Source of the DNA: Geobacteraceae bacterium
Lineage (GTDB): Bacteria; Desulfobacterota; Desulfuromonadia; Geobacterales; Geobacteraceae
Length of the DNA: 64,000 nucleotides
Assembly (NCBI GenBank): GCA_024281055.1
Contig: JAMXLF010000018.1
Location: 1 to 64,000 of the forward strand
Reading direction: 5' to 3'
Each line of letters opens with the position of its first letter. Position 1 is the stretch's first letter. Below are positions 31,846-40,264 of this stretch, one piece after another. The position numbers and the translations under genes were made by a program. The notes beneath the pieces were generated by a model that saw nothing but the letters and a program-made list of their open reading frames with translations, was not told where the DNA came from and made no database searches.

Positions 31846-32847
31846 ATGGAATGTGATGGCAAGCCCGGAAAGCCGAAACTCGCGGTCTACTGGGGAGGGT
31901 CGTGCGGGGGGTGCGAAATAGCCCTCGTGAATCTCGGGGAACGGCTCCTCGCGCTCGACGAGCGTCTCGACTTCTTCTTCTGTCCCTGCCTCCTCGACCG
32001 GAAGAATAAGGACGTGGAAGAGCTCGATGACGGGGCTATAGCCCTGACGCTCTTCAACGGGGCCGCCAGGACGACCGAAAACCTGGAGATGGCCCGGCTT
32101 CTCCGGAGAAAATCGCGGCTTTTCGTCGCCTACGGGGCGTGCGCCTCCTCCGGGGGAATCCCGGCCCTGGCCAACCTGGATACGCCCGGTTCGCTTTCGA
32201 GAACGGTCTTTCTCGAAAGCCCGACCGTGGAAAACCCCTCGCGTCACGTTCCGGGCTCTTCCAGCCCCTACTGCACCCCGGCACTCTCCCTCCCGAAACT
32301 CACCGGCTCGATCCTCCCGCTCTCCGCCATTGCCAACGTCGACTACCTGATCCCCGGCTGTCCCCCCGAGCCCGAAACCGTCTGGAGCGCCATTGCCATC
32401 CTTACCGGCGCTGACCTGCCCCCGAAGGGGAGCGTGGTGGGAGCGGGGACGGTCCCGGTCTGCGACGAATGCTCCCGGATCAGGGGGGAGAAGAGGCTCC
32501 GGCGCTTCGTCCGCTTCCACGAAGCCGTGCCGCGGGACGGGGAGTGCCTCCTCGACCAGGGGATCGTCTGCATGGGGGGAGCGACCCGGAGCGGCTGCGG
32601 CGCGCTCTGTCCCGGAGCGAACGTTCCGTGCTCCGGGTGCTACGGTCCCCCGGAAGGGGTAGCGGACCAGGGAGCAGCAATGGTGGGCGCCCTCGGGTCG
32701 GTACTCGATCCCGGCGAGCTCGCGGCGCTTCCCGAGGGTGAGATGGCAGCCCGAACCGACGCCCTCTTCGAGGGGATACCTGACGGCGCGGGAACGTTCT
32801 ATCGCTATTCCCTGGCGGGGTCGCTCCTGCGGAGGAGGCGGCCATGA
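31846..32847 (+). CDS. mvhG: [NiFe] hydrogenase small subunit (MvhG type)
   Basis: 333 residues of a group 3 (F420-nonreducing, methyl-viologen type) small subunit. Proximal cluster ligands: WGGSCGGCE (Cys20, Cys23), GACASSGG and GCPPEPE. Later CDECSR, and a C-terminal set GIVCMGGATRSGCGALCPG, then VPCSGCYGPP, bind the medial and distal Fe-S clusters. There is no Tat signal, so it is cytoplasmic. It passes electrons from the NiFe site to MvhD/HdrA. First gene of a tightly overlapping operon (ATGA with mvhA); the ribosome site GGGGA lies about 11 bases before the ATG, rather far. Confidence 0.93.
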   Translation: MECDGKPGKPKLAVYWGGSCGGCEIALVNLGERLLALDERLDFFFCPCLLDRKNKDVEELDDGAIALTLFNGAARTTENLEMARLLRRKSRLFVAYGACASSGGIPALANLDTPGSLSRTVFLESPTVENPSRHVPGSSSPYCTPALSLPKLTGSILPLSAIANVDYLIPGCPPEPETVWSAIAILTGADLPPKGSVVGAGTVPVCDECSRIRGEKRLRRFVRFHEAVPRDGECLLDQGIVCMGGATRSGCGALCPGANVPCSGCYGPPEGVADQGAAMVGALGSVLDPGELAALPEGEMAARTDALFEGIPDGAGTFYRYSLAGSLLRRRRP

Positions 32848-34334
32848 CCCGCAGGATCTCCATCGACCCGATAACCCGGCTGGAAGGGCACGGCAGGATC
32901 GACATCTTCCTCGACGAGAGGGGAAATGTGGCGGATGTCTCCTTTCAGGTTCCCGAACTTCGGGGGTTCGAGAGCTTCTGCGTCGGAAGGCCGGCCGAGG
33001 AGATGCCCCAGATCACCAGCAGGATCTGCGGCGTCTGTCCCGAGGCGCACCACATGGCGTCGGTCAAGGCGCTCGACCGGCTCTTCGCTGTCGAGCCTCC
33101 CCCCGCGGCCCGGAAGATCCGGGAACTGCTCTACATGGCGTTCTTCGTGACCGACCACGCGACCCACTTCTACGCTCTCGGCGGCCCCGATTTCATCGTC
33201 GGTCCCGACGCCCCCCCTGCCGAGCGCAACATTCTCGGCGTTGCCCGCAAGGTGGGCCTGGACATCGCCCGCGACGTCCTGGCATGCCGGGGGCGAAACC
33301 ATGAGGTGATCCGCATCCTCGGGGGACGGAGCATCCATCCGGCAGCGGGGGTTCCCGGCGGCTGGGCGCGGCCGGTGTCGGAAGAGGAGCGGGCCTTCGT
33401 CGAAGAGGCCGCGGAGCTCAACGTCGGCTTCGCCCGGTTCACGCTCGGCCTGTTCGACCGGATCGTCCTCGACAACCCGCTCTACCGGGAGATGCTCACC
33501 TCCGACCTCTACCTCCACCGGACCCACTCCATGGGGACGGTCGACGGGAACAACCGGCTGGCCCTCTACGACGGGGAGATCCGGGTTGTCGATCCCGACG
33601 GGGGGGACGTTGCCCGCTACCGGGCGGAGGAGTACGCGGAGCATATCGCCGAGCGGGTAGAGCCGTGGACCTACCTCAAGTTCCCGTACCTGAAGAAGGT
33701 CGGCTGGAAGGGGTTTGTGGACGGAAAGGATAGCGGGGTCTATGCCGCTACCCCCCTGGCGCGGCTGAACGTTGCGGACGGTATGGCCACTCCCCTTGCC
33801 CAGGAGCACTTCGAGCGCTTCTACGGCTACTTCGGCAGCCGGAAACGGGACGGGCGGTACGAACCGGTCCACTTCCGCCTGGCCACCCACTGGGCGAGGC
33901 TCATCGAGCTCCTCTACGCTGCGGAACGTATGCTGGAGCTCGCCCGCGATCGCGACATCGTCTCGCCCGAGATCAGGAACCTCCCCGATCCTTCTGCCGT
34001 GGCAGGGGTCGGGATCGGGTCGGTGGAAGCCCCCCGCGGGACGCTGATCCACCACTATGAATCCGACGGGCGGGGGATCCTCCGGCGGGTCAACCTGATC
34101 GTCGGCACGACCAACAACCACGCCCCCATCGCCATGTCGATCCGGCGGGCCGCGGAAGGGCTCATAAGGGGAGGGGAACCGGTAGGCGAGGGGATTCTGA
34201 ACCGGATCGAAATGGCCTTCCGCCTCTACGATCCCTGCCTCTCCTGCGCCACCCATCACCTCCCGGGGGAGATGCCGCTGCGGGTGGTGATCCGGGACGC
34301 GGGCGGTGAGATCATGCGGGAGCTCGCCCGATGA
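32844..34334 (+). CDS. mvhA: [NiFe] hydrogenase large subunit (MvhA type)
   Basis: 496 residues. The four Ni ligands are visible: RICGVC (Cys62, Cys65) and DPCLSCATH near the C-terminus. IDPITRLEGHGRI at the N-terminus is the family's conserved start. After the His of DPCxxCxxH a 25-residue tail (beginning HLPGEMPLRVVI) remains, the peptide normally removed by a maturation endopeptidase, whose gene follows. Group 3 cytoplasmic, H2-oxidising or -evolving. Overlaps mvhG and the protease gene by 4 bases each. Confidence 0.95.
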   Translation: MTRRISIDPITRLEGHGRIDIFLDERGNVADVSFQVPELRGFESFCVGRPAEEMPQITSRICGVCPEAHHMASVKALDRLFAVEPPPAARKIRELLYMAFFVTDHATHFYALGGPDFIVGPDAPPAERNILGVARKVGLDIARDVLACRGRNHEVIRILGGRSIHPAAGVPGGWARPVSEEERAFVEEAAELNVGFARFTLGLFDRIVLDNPLYREMLTSDLYLHRTHSMGTVDGNNRLALYDGEIRVVDPDGGDVARYRAEEYAEHIAERVEPWTYLKFPYLKKVGWKGFVDGKDSGVYAATPLARLNVADGMATPLAQEHFERFYGYFGSRKRDGRYEPVHFRLATHWARLIELLYAAERMLELARDRDIVSPEIRNLPDPSAVAGVGIGSVEAPRGTLIHHYESDGRGILRRVNLIVGTTNNHAPIAMSIRRAAEGLIRGGEPVGEGILNRIEMAFRLYDPCLSCATHHLPGEMPLRVVIRDAGGEIMRELAR

Positions 34335-34810
34335 GCGGGGCAACGAAAACCGTGGTCATCGGCCTGGGAAACCCCATCCTTTCCGACGACGGGGTCGGCC
34401 TCCGGGTGGCACGCCGGGTCGCGAGCTCCGTCCGGGGAATGGGAGAAGTCGACACCGTGGAACTCGGGGCAGGGGGGGTGCGGCTCGTGGAAGCGATGGC
34501 GGGGTACGGCCGGGCCTTCCTCGTGGACGCCATGGTGACCGGCGAACCGCCGGGGACGGTGCGAGAATTCTCTCCGGCGGCCTTCGTCACGACCCGCCAT
34601 GGGGGGTGCGGTCACGATACCACCCTCGCGGTTGCCCTGGAAACGGGACGACTCCTCGGTATCCCGCTCCCCCCCGAAATCGCCATCTGGGGAATCGAGG
34701 GTGCCCGGCTGGACGAATTCGGCGAGGAGCTCACCCCCGCCGTGGCGGCCGCGGTGCCGCTGGTCGCCGCACGGATCGTCGCCAGGATACAGGGAGGGAG
34801 CGGGGCATGA
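34331..34810 (+). CDS. Hydrogenase maturation endopeptidase (HyaD/FrhD family)
   Basis: 159 residues with the HyaD/HycI pattern: VVIGLGNPILSDDGVGLRVA (nickel-binding Asp/Glu region), LVDAMVTGEPPG, and RHGGCGHDTTL-like His loop, ending IWGIEG. It would remove the C-terminal peptide of MvhA after Ni insertion. The start overlaps mvhA (ATGA) and its end overlaps hdrA (ATGA), so its dose is tied to that of its substrate. Confidence 0.92.
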   Translation: MSGATKTVVIGLGNPILSDDGVGLRVARRVASSVRGMGEVDTVELGAGGVRLVEAMAGYGRAFLVDAMVTGEPPGTVREFSPAAFVTTRHGGCGHDTTLAVALETGRLLGIPLPPEIAIWGIEGARLDEFGEELTPAVAAAVPLVAARIVARIQGGSGA

Positions 34811-36753
34811 TGATCGGCGTTTTCCTCTGCACCTGCGGGACCGCCATTGCCGAGCGGATCGACGTCGAACGTCTCGCGGCGGCGGTGGGCCGTCTCCCCG
34901 ACGTCGCGTGGTGCCGGACCGTCGGGTTTCTCTGTTCCGAGGCCGAGAAGGAGCGGATGGAGGGCGTGCTCCGGGACGAGGCCCCGGACCGGGTGGTCGT
35001 TGCGGCCTGTTCCCCCCGGGAGCACGAAGCGACCTTCATGGGGGTCATGGAGAAGGCGGGGCTTAACCCCTACCTCCTGCAGATGGTGAACATCCGCGAG
35101 CAGGTCGCCTGGATCACGCCGGAGATATCCCGCGCCACCCGCAAGGCGGAGTCGCTCCTGGCGGGCGCCGTGGCGCGGGTGCGGCGGCACGCGCCCCTGG
35201 AGACGAAAAGGGTAGAGGCCGTCCCCGACGTCCTGGTCGTCGGGGGAGGCCCCGCCGGGATCAAGGCTGCCATCGAGCTCGCGGAGGCGGGGCGCCGGGT
35301 GGTCCTCGTGGAGCGCTCGGCGGTCATCGGCGGGCTCCCCGTCAGGTTCGAGGAGGTGGCGCCGGGGATGGAATGCGGTCCGTGCATGCTGGAGCCGCTC
35401 CTGGGAGAGCTCCTCCATGGCCGGCTCGCCGAGCGGATCGAGATCCTCACCATGGCGGAAGTGACGGGGGCGGTCGGGTACTGCGGGAATTTCACCGTCA
35501 CCATCGGGGTGCGGGGGCGCGGGGTCGATCGCGCCTGCATCGGCTGCGGCGAGTGCGCCGCCGCCTGCCCGGCAACCGCGGCGAACCCGTACGACTACGG
35601 CCTCGGCACGAGAAAGGCGATCGATTTTCCGTTTCCCGGCGCCCTCCCCAATCTTCCCTATCTCGATGCCGCGACCTGCCGCCGCGCCGCCGGGGAGGAG
35701 TGCCGCGCCTGCAAGGACGCCTGCCACCTCGGGGAGGAGACGGTCCGTTTCGACGAGCCGGTCACGACCGTGGAGCGGAGCGTCGGGGCGGTCGTCATCG
35801 CCACGGGGGGAGAGCCGATTGACGCCGTGCGCTTCCCGGCGCTCCGGTACGGGGAGATCCCCGGAGTCTACACCTCCGTCGAGTTCGAGCGCCTCCTCTC
35901 CTCCAGCGGCCCGACCGGCGGGAAGCTCGCCACGGCGGGTGGCAGGGAGCCGGAGTCGGTCGCCATCGTCCACTGCGTCGGGAGCCGCGACCCCGCCCAC
36001 CGCGATTACTGCTCGGGGGTCTGCTGCGCCTACGCCCTGAAGTTCGGCCACATCGTCGCCTCCCGCTTTCCGGGGGCGAGCATGCATCATGTTTACCGGG
36101 AGCTGAACCTCCCCGGGAAGGGGGGGGCGGCGCTCCTGCGGCGCGGGGGAGAGAAATCCTTCTTTCACCGCTACCGGATGCCGGACGGGATTTCCCTCTC
36201 TCCGGGGGCCGGGGGGAGGATCACGGTAACATCCGACACGGGGCAGGACGGGATAACGGCCGACATCGTGGTCCTCTGTCCCGCCATCGTCCCGGCGGAG
36301 GGGACGGCGGGGCTCGCGAAGATCTTCGACACTCCCCTCGATCATCTCGGCTTCTTCGAGGAACTGCACGGGACGACGGACACGGCGCGGGGGAAGGTGA
36401 AGGGGATCTACCTCGCGGGGTCATGCCGGGAACCGGGGGATATCCGCCAGGCGATGCTCGGCGGCTCCGCGGCGGCGGCGGCGATCCACGCGGACATCCC
36501 CGAAGGGAAGGAGCTGGAGATATCACCGGTCTGCGCGGTCACCGACCGGGAACGCTGCGCGGGGTGCGGAATCTGCGTCTCCCTCTGCCCGTACCGTGCG
36601 GCTGCCCTTGTCCCCGACGGCAAAGCCGAGGTGAACCAGCTCCTCTGCCATGGGTGCGGGAGCTGCGCCGCGGGGTGCCCCGGGGGGGCGATCTCCGTCG
36701 GCTATTTCACCAGGGAAGCGATCCTGGCAGAACTGGAAGGAATACTGCGATGA
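34807..36753 (+). CDS. hdrA: HdrA-like FAD/Fe-S electron-bifurcating subunit
   Basis: 648 residues, near the usual HdrA length. An N-terminal domain (GVFLCTCGTAIAERID) is followed by an FAD-binding Rossmann motif (VVGGGPAGIKAAIELAEAG, about 140) and GGLPVRFEEV. A ferredoxin-type cluster motif CIGCGECAAACPA lies about 240, then GVYTSVEFERLL and CVGSRD, and two 4Fe-4S motifs at the end (CAGCGICVSLCP, CHGCGSCAAGCP). In methanogens HdrA bifurcates electrons with HdrBC; no hdrB/hdrC is seen here, so electrons from MvhAGD probably go elsewhere (ferredoxin or another partner). Overlaps: ATGA with the protease gene and again with mvhD. Confidence 0.94.
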   Translation: MMIGVFLCTCGTAIAERIDVERLAAAVGRLPDVAWCRTVGFLCSEAEKERMEGVLRDEAPDRVVVAACSPREHEATFMGVMEKAGLNPYLLQMVNIREQVAWITPEISRATRKAESLLAGAVARVRRHAPLETKRVEAVPDVLVVGGGPAGIKAAIELAEAGRRVVLVERSAVIGGLPVRFEEVAPGMECGPCMLEPLLGELLHGRLAERIEILTMAEVTGAVGYCGNFTVTIGVRGRGVDRACIGCGECAAACPATAANPYDYGLGTRKAIDFPFPGALPNLPYLDAATCRRAAGEECRACKDACHLGEETVRFDEPVTTVERSVGAVVIATGGEPIDAVRFPALRYGEIPGVYTSVEFERLLSSSGPTGGKLATAGGREPESVAIVHCVGSRDPAHRDYCSGVCCAYALKFGHIVASRFPGASMHHVYRELNLPGKGGAALLRRGGEKSFFHRYRMPDGISLSPGAGGRITVTSDTGQDGITADIVVLCPAIVPAEGTAGLAKIFDTPLDHLGFFEELHGTTDTARGKVKGIYLAGSCREPGDIRQAMLGGSAAAAAIHADIPEGKELEISPVCAVTDRERCAGCGICVSLCPYRAAALVPDGKAEVNQLLCHGCGSCAAGCPGGAISVGYFTREAILAELEGILR

Positions 36754-37202
36754 GCGAAACGGCAGCGTTCGAACCGAGGGTGGTCGGGTTTCTCTGCACC
36801 TGGTGCTCGTACGCGGGCGCGGACAAGGCCGGCGCCGCCCAGCTCCCTTCCCCCGACAATTTTCTCCCGATCCGGGTCATGTGCAGCGGGAGGGTCGAGC
36901 CGGAGTTCATCATCAGGGCATACACCGAGGGGGCGGACGGCGTGCTCGTCCTCGCCTGTCATCCCGGAGACTGCCACTATAAGGAGGGGAATTCCCGGGC
37001 GCTCCAGCGCAACCGGCTCCTCCGGAAGCTTCTCGACAGCTTCGGCATAGAGCCGGAACGGTGCCGGCTCGATTACGTCTCGGCCGGAGAGCCTGAAAAG
37101 TTTACGCGGGTCGTGTCGGAGACCGTCGAAGCGGTCCGGCGGCTCGGGCCATTGCGGCTATCTCGCGAAGGAGGTTTGAACGATGGCAGTAACGACGCTT
37201 GA
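36750..37202 (+). CDS. mvhD: MvhD-type [2Fe-2S] linker subunit
   Basis: 150 residues of the MvhD/FlpD family. Conserved Cys: GFLCTWCSYAGADKAG, VMCSGRVEPEF, and ACHPGDCHYKEGN, which hold a 2Fe-2S cluster and connect the hydrogenase to HdrA. The start overlaps hdrA (ATGA). Its last 20 bases overlap the next gene, so the TusA-like protein is translated from inside mvhD. Confidence 0.93.
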   Translation: MSETAAFEPRVVGFLCTWCSYAGADKAGAAQLPSPDNFLPIRVMCSGRVEPEFIIRAYTEGADGVLVLACHPGDCHYKEGNSRALQRNRLLRKLLDSFGIEPERCRLDYVSAGEPEKFTRVVSETVEAVRRLGPLRLSREGGLNDGSNDA

Positions 37203-37404
37203 CGCACGAGGATTGAAGTGTCCCCAGCCGACCCTGAAGATGACCGTGCTGGCGGTGAAGATGCAGCCGGGTGACGTGCTCGACGTCATCGCCGATTGTC
37301 CCACGTTTGAAAAGGATCTGCGGGACTGGTGCGGCCGCGCGAAAAAGGTGCTCCTCTGGATCAGGGACGAGGGTGGCGCGAAGCGATGCCAGATCCAGTT
37401 CTAG
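37183..37404 (+). CDS. TusA/SirA-like sulfur carrier protein
   Basis: 73 residues with the TusA fold: LDARGLKCPQPTLKMTVLAV holds the CPxP motif with the persulfide Cys. Proteins of this family carry sulfane sulfur or redox signals in the cytoplasm. The gene overlaps mvhD by 20 bases, with AAGGAGG (about 37168-37174) nine bases upstream. Its position between the hydrogenase/Hdr genes and the first cheW is unusual; it may join the Hdr complex, as TusA-like proteins sometimes do in sulfur-metabolising organisms (inference). Confidence 0.88.
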   Translation: MAVTTLDARGLKCPQPTLKMTVLAVKMQPGDVLDVIADCPTFEKDLRDWCGRAKKVLLWIRDEGGAKRCQIQF

Positions 37405-37427
37405 AGCCCGGATCTTCGGGGGGGACC

Positions 37428-37937
37428 ATGCCCGGCACGACCAAGAGCGACCGCATTCTCGCCGAGCTGCAGCTCCTCGGGGAACGTGAAGACATCGTCG
37501 ACGTGGAAGAAGCGCGGGTCAAGATCGTTGTCTTCACCCTGGACGAGGTCCATTACGCCTTTTACGGGGAAAAGGTCCGGGAAATCCTCCCGCCGATGGA
37601 GATCTGTCCGGTTCCCGGGACCCCCCCCTTCATAGCGGGACTGGTCAACATCCGGGGGGATGTGGAGTCGGTCGTCGATATCCGCTCTTTTCTCCGGATG
37701 CCGGCAGCGGCCGACATCCAGGGGCTGATCGCGCTGGCGGCGGATGGGGATGTCCGTTCGGGCATCCTCGTTGATGCAGTCCTCGATGTGGTCGACGTTC
37801 CGGAGGGGGCGATCCGGCCACCGCTCCCCACGCTCGACGACGCGGTCAGGGAGTTCGTGGCCGGTTCCGTGGAGTACGGCGACAGGAACGTTACCCTTCT
37901 CGATATCGGCACCATCTTCGGCAAGATAGCGGCATGA
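37428..37937 (+). CDS. cheW: CheW-like coupling protein
   Basis: 169 residues. After an N-terminal extension of about 30 residues (MPGTTKSDRILAELQLLGER) comes the CheW beta-barrel: KIVVFTLDEVHYAFYGEKVR, MEICPVPGTPPFIAGLVNIR (the conserved '.iPg.P.fi.GviNlRG' block), VVDIRSFL, and a typical C-terminal region. It couples the MCP to CheA. It begins 23 bases after the TusA-like gene with GGGGGGGA upstream, so the chemosensory genes run on from the hydrogenase genes. The next cheW overlaps its end by 4 bases. Confidence 0.92.
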   Translation: MPGTTKSDRILAELQLLGEREDIVDVEEARVKIVVFTLDEVHYAFYGEKVREILPPMEICPVPGTPPFIAGLVNIRGDVESVVDIRSFLRMPAAADIQGLIALAADGDVRSGILVDAVLDVVDVPEGAIRPPLPTLDDAVREFVAGSVEYGDRNVTLLDIGTIFGKIAA

Positions 37938-38341
37938 CCGGAGCGGGTACGGACATCCGGGAAGCGGTGTTGCAACTGGTGGTGTTCAGTACAGCGGGGG
38001 TCAGCTTCGGTGCCGATGCGGAGCAGATCGCCGCGATCCGGGAGCACGTGCCGGATGCCGGGGAGGACCCCTCCCGTTTTCTGGACGAGGTGCTCCCATC
38101 CGGCGGGGCGCTTCGCTCGTCCCGGTCGGCAATCCTTGAGGTCAGGGCTGGAGACGCTCTTCACCCCGTTGCCGTCGACCGGATAGAGGAGATCGTGGAG
38201 GTCGGCATCGGCGCGATCCGGCCGCTTCCCCCCCTCGTGGCCCGGTTCGTGCGGGACAAGGGAGTGTGGGGGGTCGTCCCCCGAGGTGGAAAGATGCTCG
38301 TCCTGATCGATTTCGAGAAGGTGCCAGCGGGCGAAATGTAA
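37934..38341 (+). CDS. Second, divergent CheW-like protein
   Basis: 135 residues with a CheW-type barrel: LQLVVFSTAGVSFGADAEQI, SRSAILEVRAGDALHPVAVD, RIEEIVEVG and GVWGVVPRGGKMLVLIDFEK. It lacks the strong 'P..P.f..G..N.RG' block of its neighbour, so it is a divergent coupling or scaffold protein. The ATG overlaps the stop of the first cheW (ATGA). Confidence 0.8.
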   Translation: MTGAGTDIREAVLQLVVFSTAGVSFGADAEQIAAIREHVPDAGEDPSRFLDEVLPSGGALRSSRSAILEVRAGDALHPVAVDRIEEIVEVGIGAIRPLPPLVARFVRDKGVWGVVPRGGKMLVLIDFEKVPAGEM

Positions 38342-38344
38342 TTC

Positions 38345-38452
38345 CCCCCTCCCCTGGTGGGAGGGGGCAAGGGGGAGGGGGATAACCGAAAGAGAAATTG
38401 CCGGAACTTTCACCCCCACCCCCACCCTCCCCCATCGAGGGGGAGGGTGTTT
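38345..38452. repeat. G/C-rich inverted repeat between cheW and the MCP gene
   Basis: Left block with CCCCTCCCC, then GGGAGGGGG, then GGGGGAGGGGG (38346-38381); right block of C-runs (38411-38432) then ATCGAGGGGGAGGG. The two blocks can pair with each other and each can fold alone. The left block has G-runs that fit a G-quadruplex motif. From memory, similar elements occur between genes in many Geobacter genomes. Confidence 0.65.
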
Positions 38453-38522
38453 AGACAATTATGCAAATTACCGGAGTTACCGGAGTGAAGAGGTAACCAG
38501 GTATCCATAAAGGAGAACGACT

Positions 38523-40208
38523 GTGAGAATGTGCATCAAGAAGAAGATAATCGGTCTGTACGTGATCTCGGTACTTGTTGTCGTCTGCGCTCTTTCAGCC
38601 GTTACCATCGTCAACACCCTTTCCCGGGGAGAGGAACGGGTCCGCTCCTACCGGGATACCCTCCTCTCCGAACGGAAAGAGCATCTCAGGAATTACGTCG
38701 GTATGGCGATCAGCGCCATCGACAAGCAATCTCCGGACGAAGCGAAGAAGACCGTCAAGACGCTGAGGTACGGGAAAAACGGCTATATCTGGATCAGCGA
38801 TTTCAACTGTCTCATCCTCTCCCATATCGACCCGAAACTGGAGGGACAGAACCTGACCGACCTCAAGGATCCGAACGGCGTCTATATCCTCAGGGAGGCG
38901 GTCAAAATCTGTCAGGACAAGGGCGAAGGCTTCATCGACTACATGTGGAAATCACCGGGGAGCGAGGTGATGCAGCCGAAGCTCACCTATGCCAAGGCCA
39001 TAAAGAAATGGAACTGGGTCGTCGCCACCGGGGTATACACCGATGATATCGATGCGCAGGTCGCCAGGGAAAGGGTAAGGGTCAGGCAGGAAATCACCTC
39101 GATCATCGGCCAGTTCCTCCTCATTTCCACCGTAATCGCCGCTCTTCTCATAGGCATCACCATCTGGCTCGTCAACAGGTTCGTCAACCGCCCGATCGAA
39201 ACGATCTCCTCTTCACTCCAGAACTTCAACAACGACCTGACTCTCACCATTCCCGTCATGTCCGACGATGAAATCGGCGGCCTGGCCCACTGGCTCAACG
39301 GCCATATCGGCAACCTTCGCCAGATCATCGGCATGGTGTCCGACGTGACCGGGAGGATCAACAGCCATGCGGGAACCATCGCCGGCGCCGTCAACCAGCA
39401 GGCCGGTTTTGCCGCCCAACTCTCCAGCTCGGTGATCGAGATCTCCTCAACCATGGAGGAGTTCTCCTCCACCGCCATCCAGATAGCCAATCACAGCCAG
39501 GGGGTGGTGGAAATCGCGACCAAGACGCTCCAGGATACGAAGGAGGGCGCTACCGGCGTGGAAACCCTGACCATGAAAATGAACGAGATCAGCCGGGACA
39601 ACGAGGCGAACCTGCGCGAGATCGTGGAGCTGGGGAGGAAATCGAAGGAGATCACCAAGATCATGGAGATCATCAACAACATCGCCAACCAGACGAAACT
39701 GATCGCCTTCAACGCCGCCCTGGAGGCGGCGAGCGCCGGGGAAGCGGGGAAGCGGTTCGGGGTGGTGGCGGTGGAGATACGGCGGCTGGCGGACAGCGTG
39801 GTGGAGTCCACCGGCGAGATCGAGGCAAAGGTCACCGAGATGACGGACGCGGTGAACCGCCTGGTGCTCGCCTCGGAGAAGGGGTCCCGGGGAATCCAGG
39901 AGGGGCTCGAATATTCGGCGCAGACGATGACGATGCTGATCGACATGGTGGACGGGGCCGAGTCGACCGCCGATGCGGCGAAGCAGATCTCCCTCTCGAT
40001 CCAGCAGCAGCAGACGGCGAGCAGCCAGGTGGTGACCGCCCTGCGCGACATTCAGGAAGGAACGCGGCATTCCTCGGAGTCGATGCAGCAGATCGGCGCC
40101 ATCAGCCGCGACCTGGCCGAACTCTCCGAGAAACTGGAGCGGCTCATCCGGACGTTCAAGGTCGGAGAAAACGTCTCGACCGCTGCAACGACCTACGCCG
40201 CCTCCTGA
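38523..40208 (+). CDS. Methyl-accepting chemotaxis protein with one Cache domain
   Basis: 561 residues. A TM helix (about 8-28), a periplasmic single-Cache domain (about 40-195, with GYIWISDFNCLILSHIDPKL and KKWNWVVATGVYTDDID), a second TM (about 200-222), HAMP (about 225-275), and the cytoplasmic signalling hairpin with IINNIANQTKLIAFNAALEA at the tip. The start is GTG at 38523 with AGGAG seven bases upstream (ATG at 38529 would be 13 away). No C-terminal CheR-tethering pentapeptide. Ligand unknown; Cache domains of this type bind small carboxylates. The tip differs from the commonest 'EQTNLLALNAAIEAARAGE'. Confidence 0.92.
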   Translation: MRMCIKKKIIGLYVISVLVVVCALSAVTIVNTLSRGEERVRSYRDTLLSERKEHLRNYVGMAISAIDKQSPDEAKKTVKTLRYGKNGYIWISDFNCLILSHIDPKLEGQNLTDLKDPNGVYILREAVKICQDKGEGFIDYMWKSPGSEVMQPKLTYAKAIKKWNWVVATGVYTDDIDAQVARERVRVRQEITSIIGQFLLISTVIAALLIGITIWLVNRFVNRPIETISSSLQNFNNDLTLTIPVMSDDEIGGLAHWLNGHIGNLRQIIGMVSDVTGRINSHAGTIAGAVNQQAGFAAQLSSSVIEISSTMEEFSSTAIQIANHSQGVVEIATKTLQDTKEGATGVETLTMKMNEISRDNEANLREIVELGRKSKEITKIMEIINNIANQTKLIAFNAALEAASAGEAGKRFGVVAVEIRRLADSVVESTGEIEAKVTEMTDAVNRLVLASEKGSRGIQEGLEYSAQTMTMLIDMVDGAESTADAAKQISLSIQQQQTASSQVVTALRDIQEGTRHSSESMQQIGAISRDLAELSEKLERLIRTFKVGENVSTAATTYAAS

Positions 40209-40264
40209 GAACGAGTGGGGCAAAGGGGAATTGAGCGATAGGGGTGCGGGGAGGTGTCTTTAGC

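Noticed and set aside
32805-34343. Minus-strand frame of about 510 codons over mvhA
   Set aside because: Shadow of a recognised hydrogenase large subunit; no family motif or ribosome site.
34612-36369. Minus-strand frame of about 585 codons over hdrA
   Set aside because: Shadow frame opposite an unmistakable HdrA.
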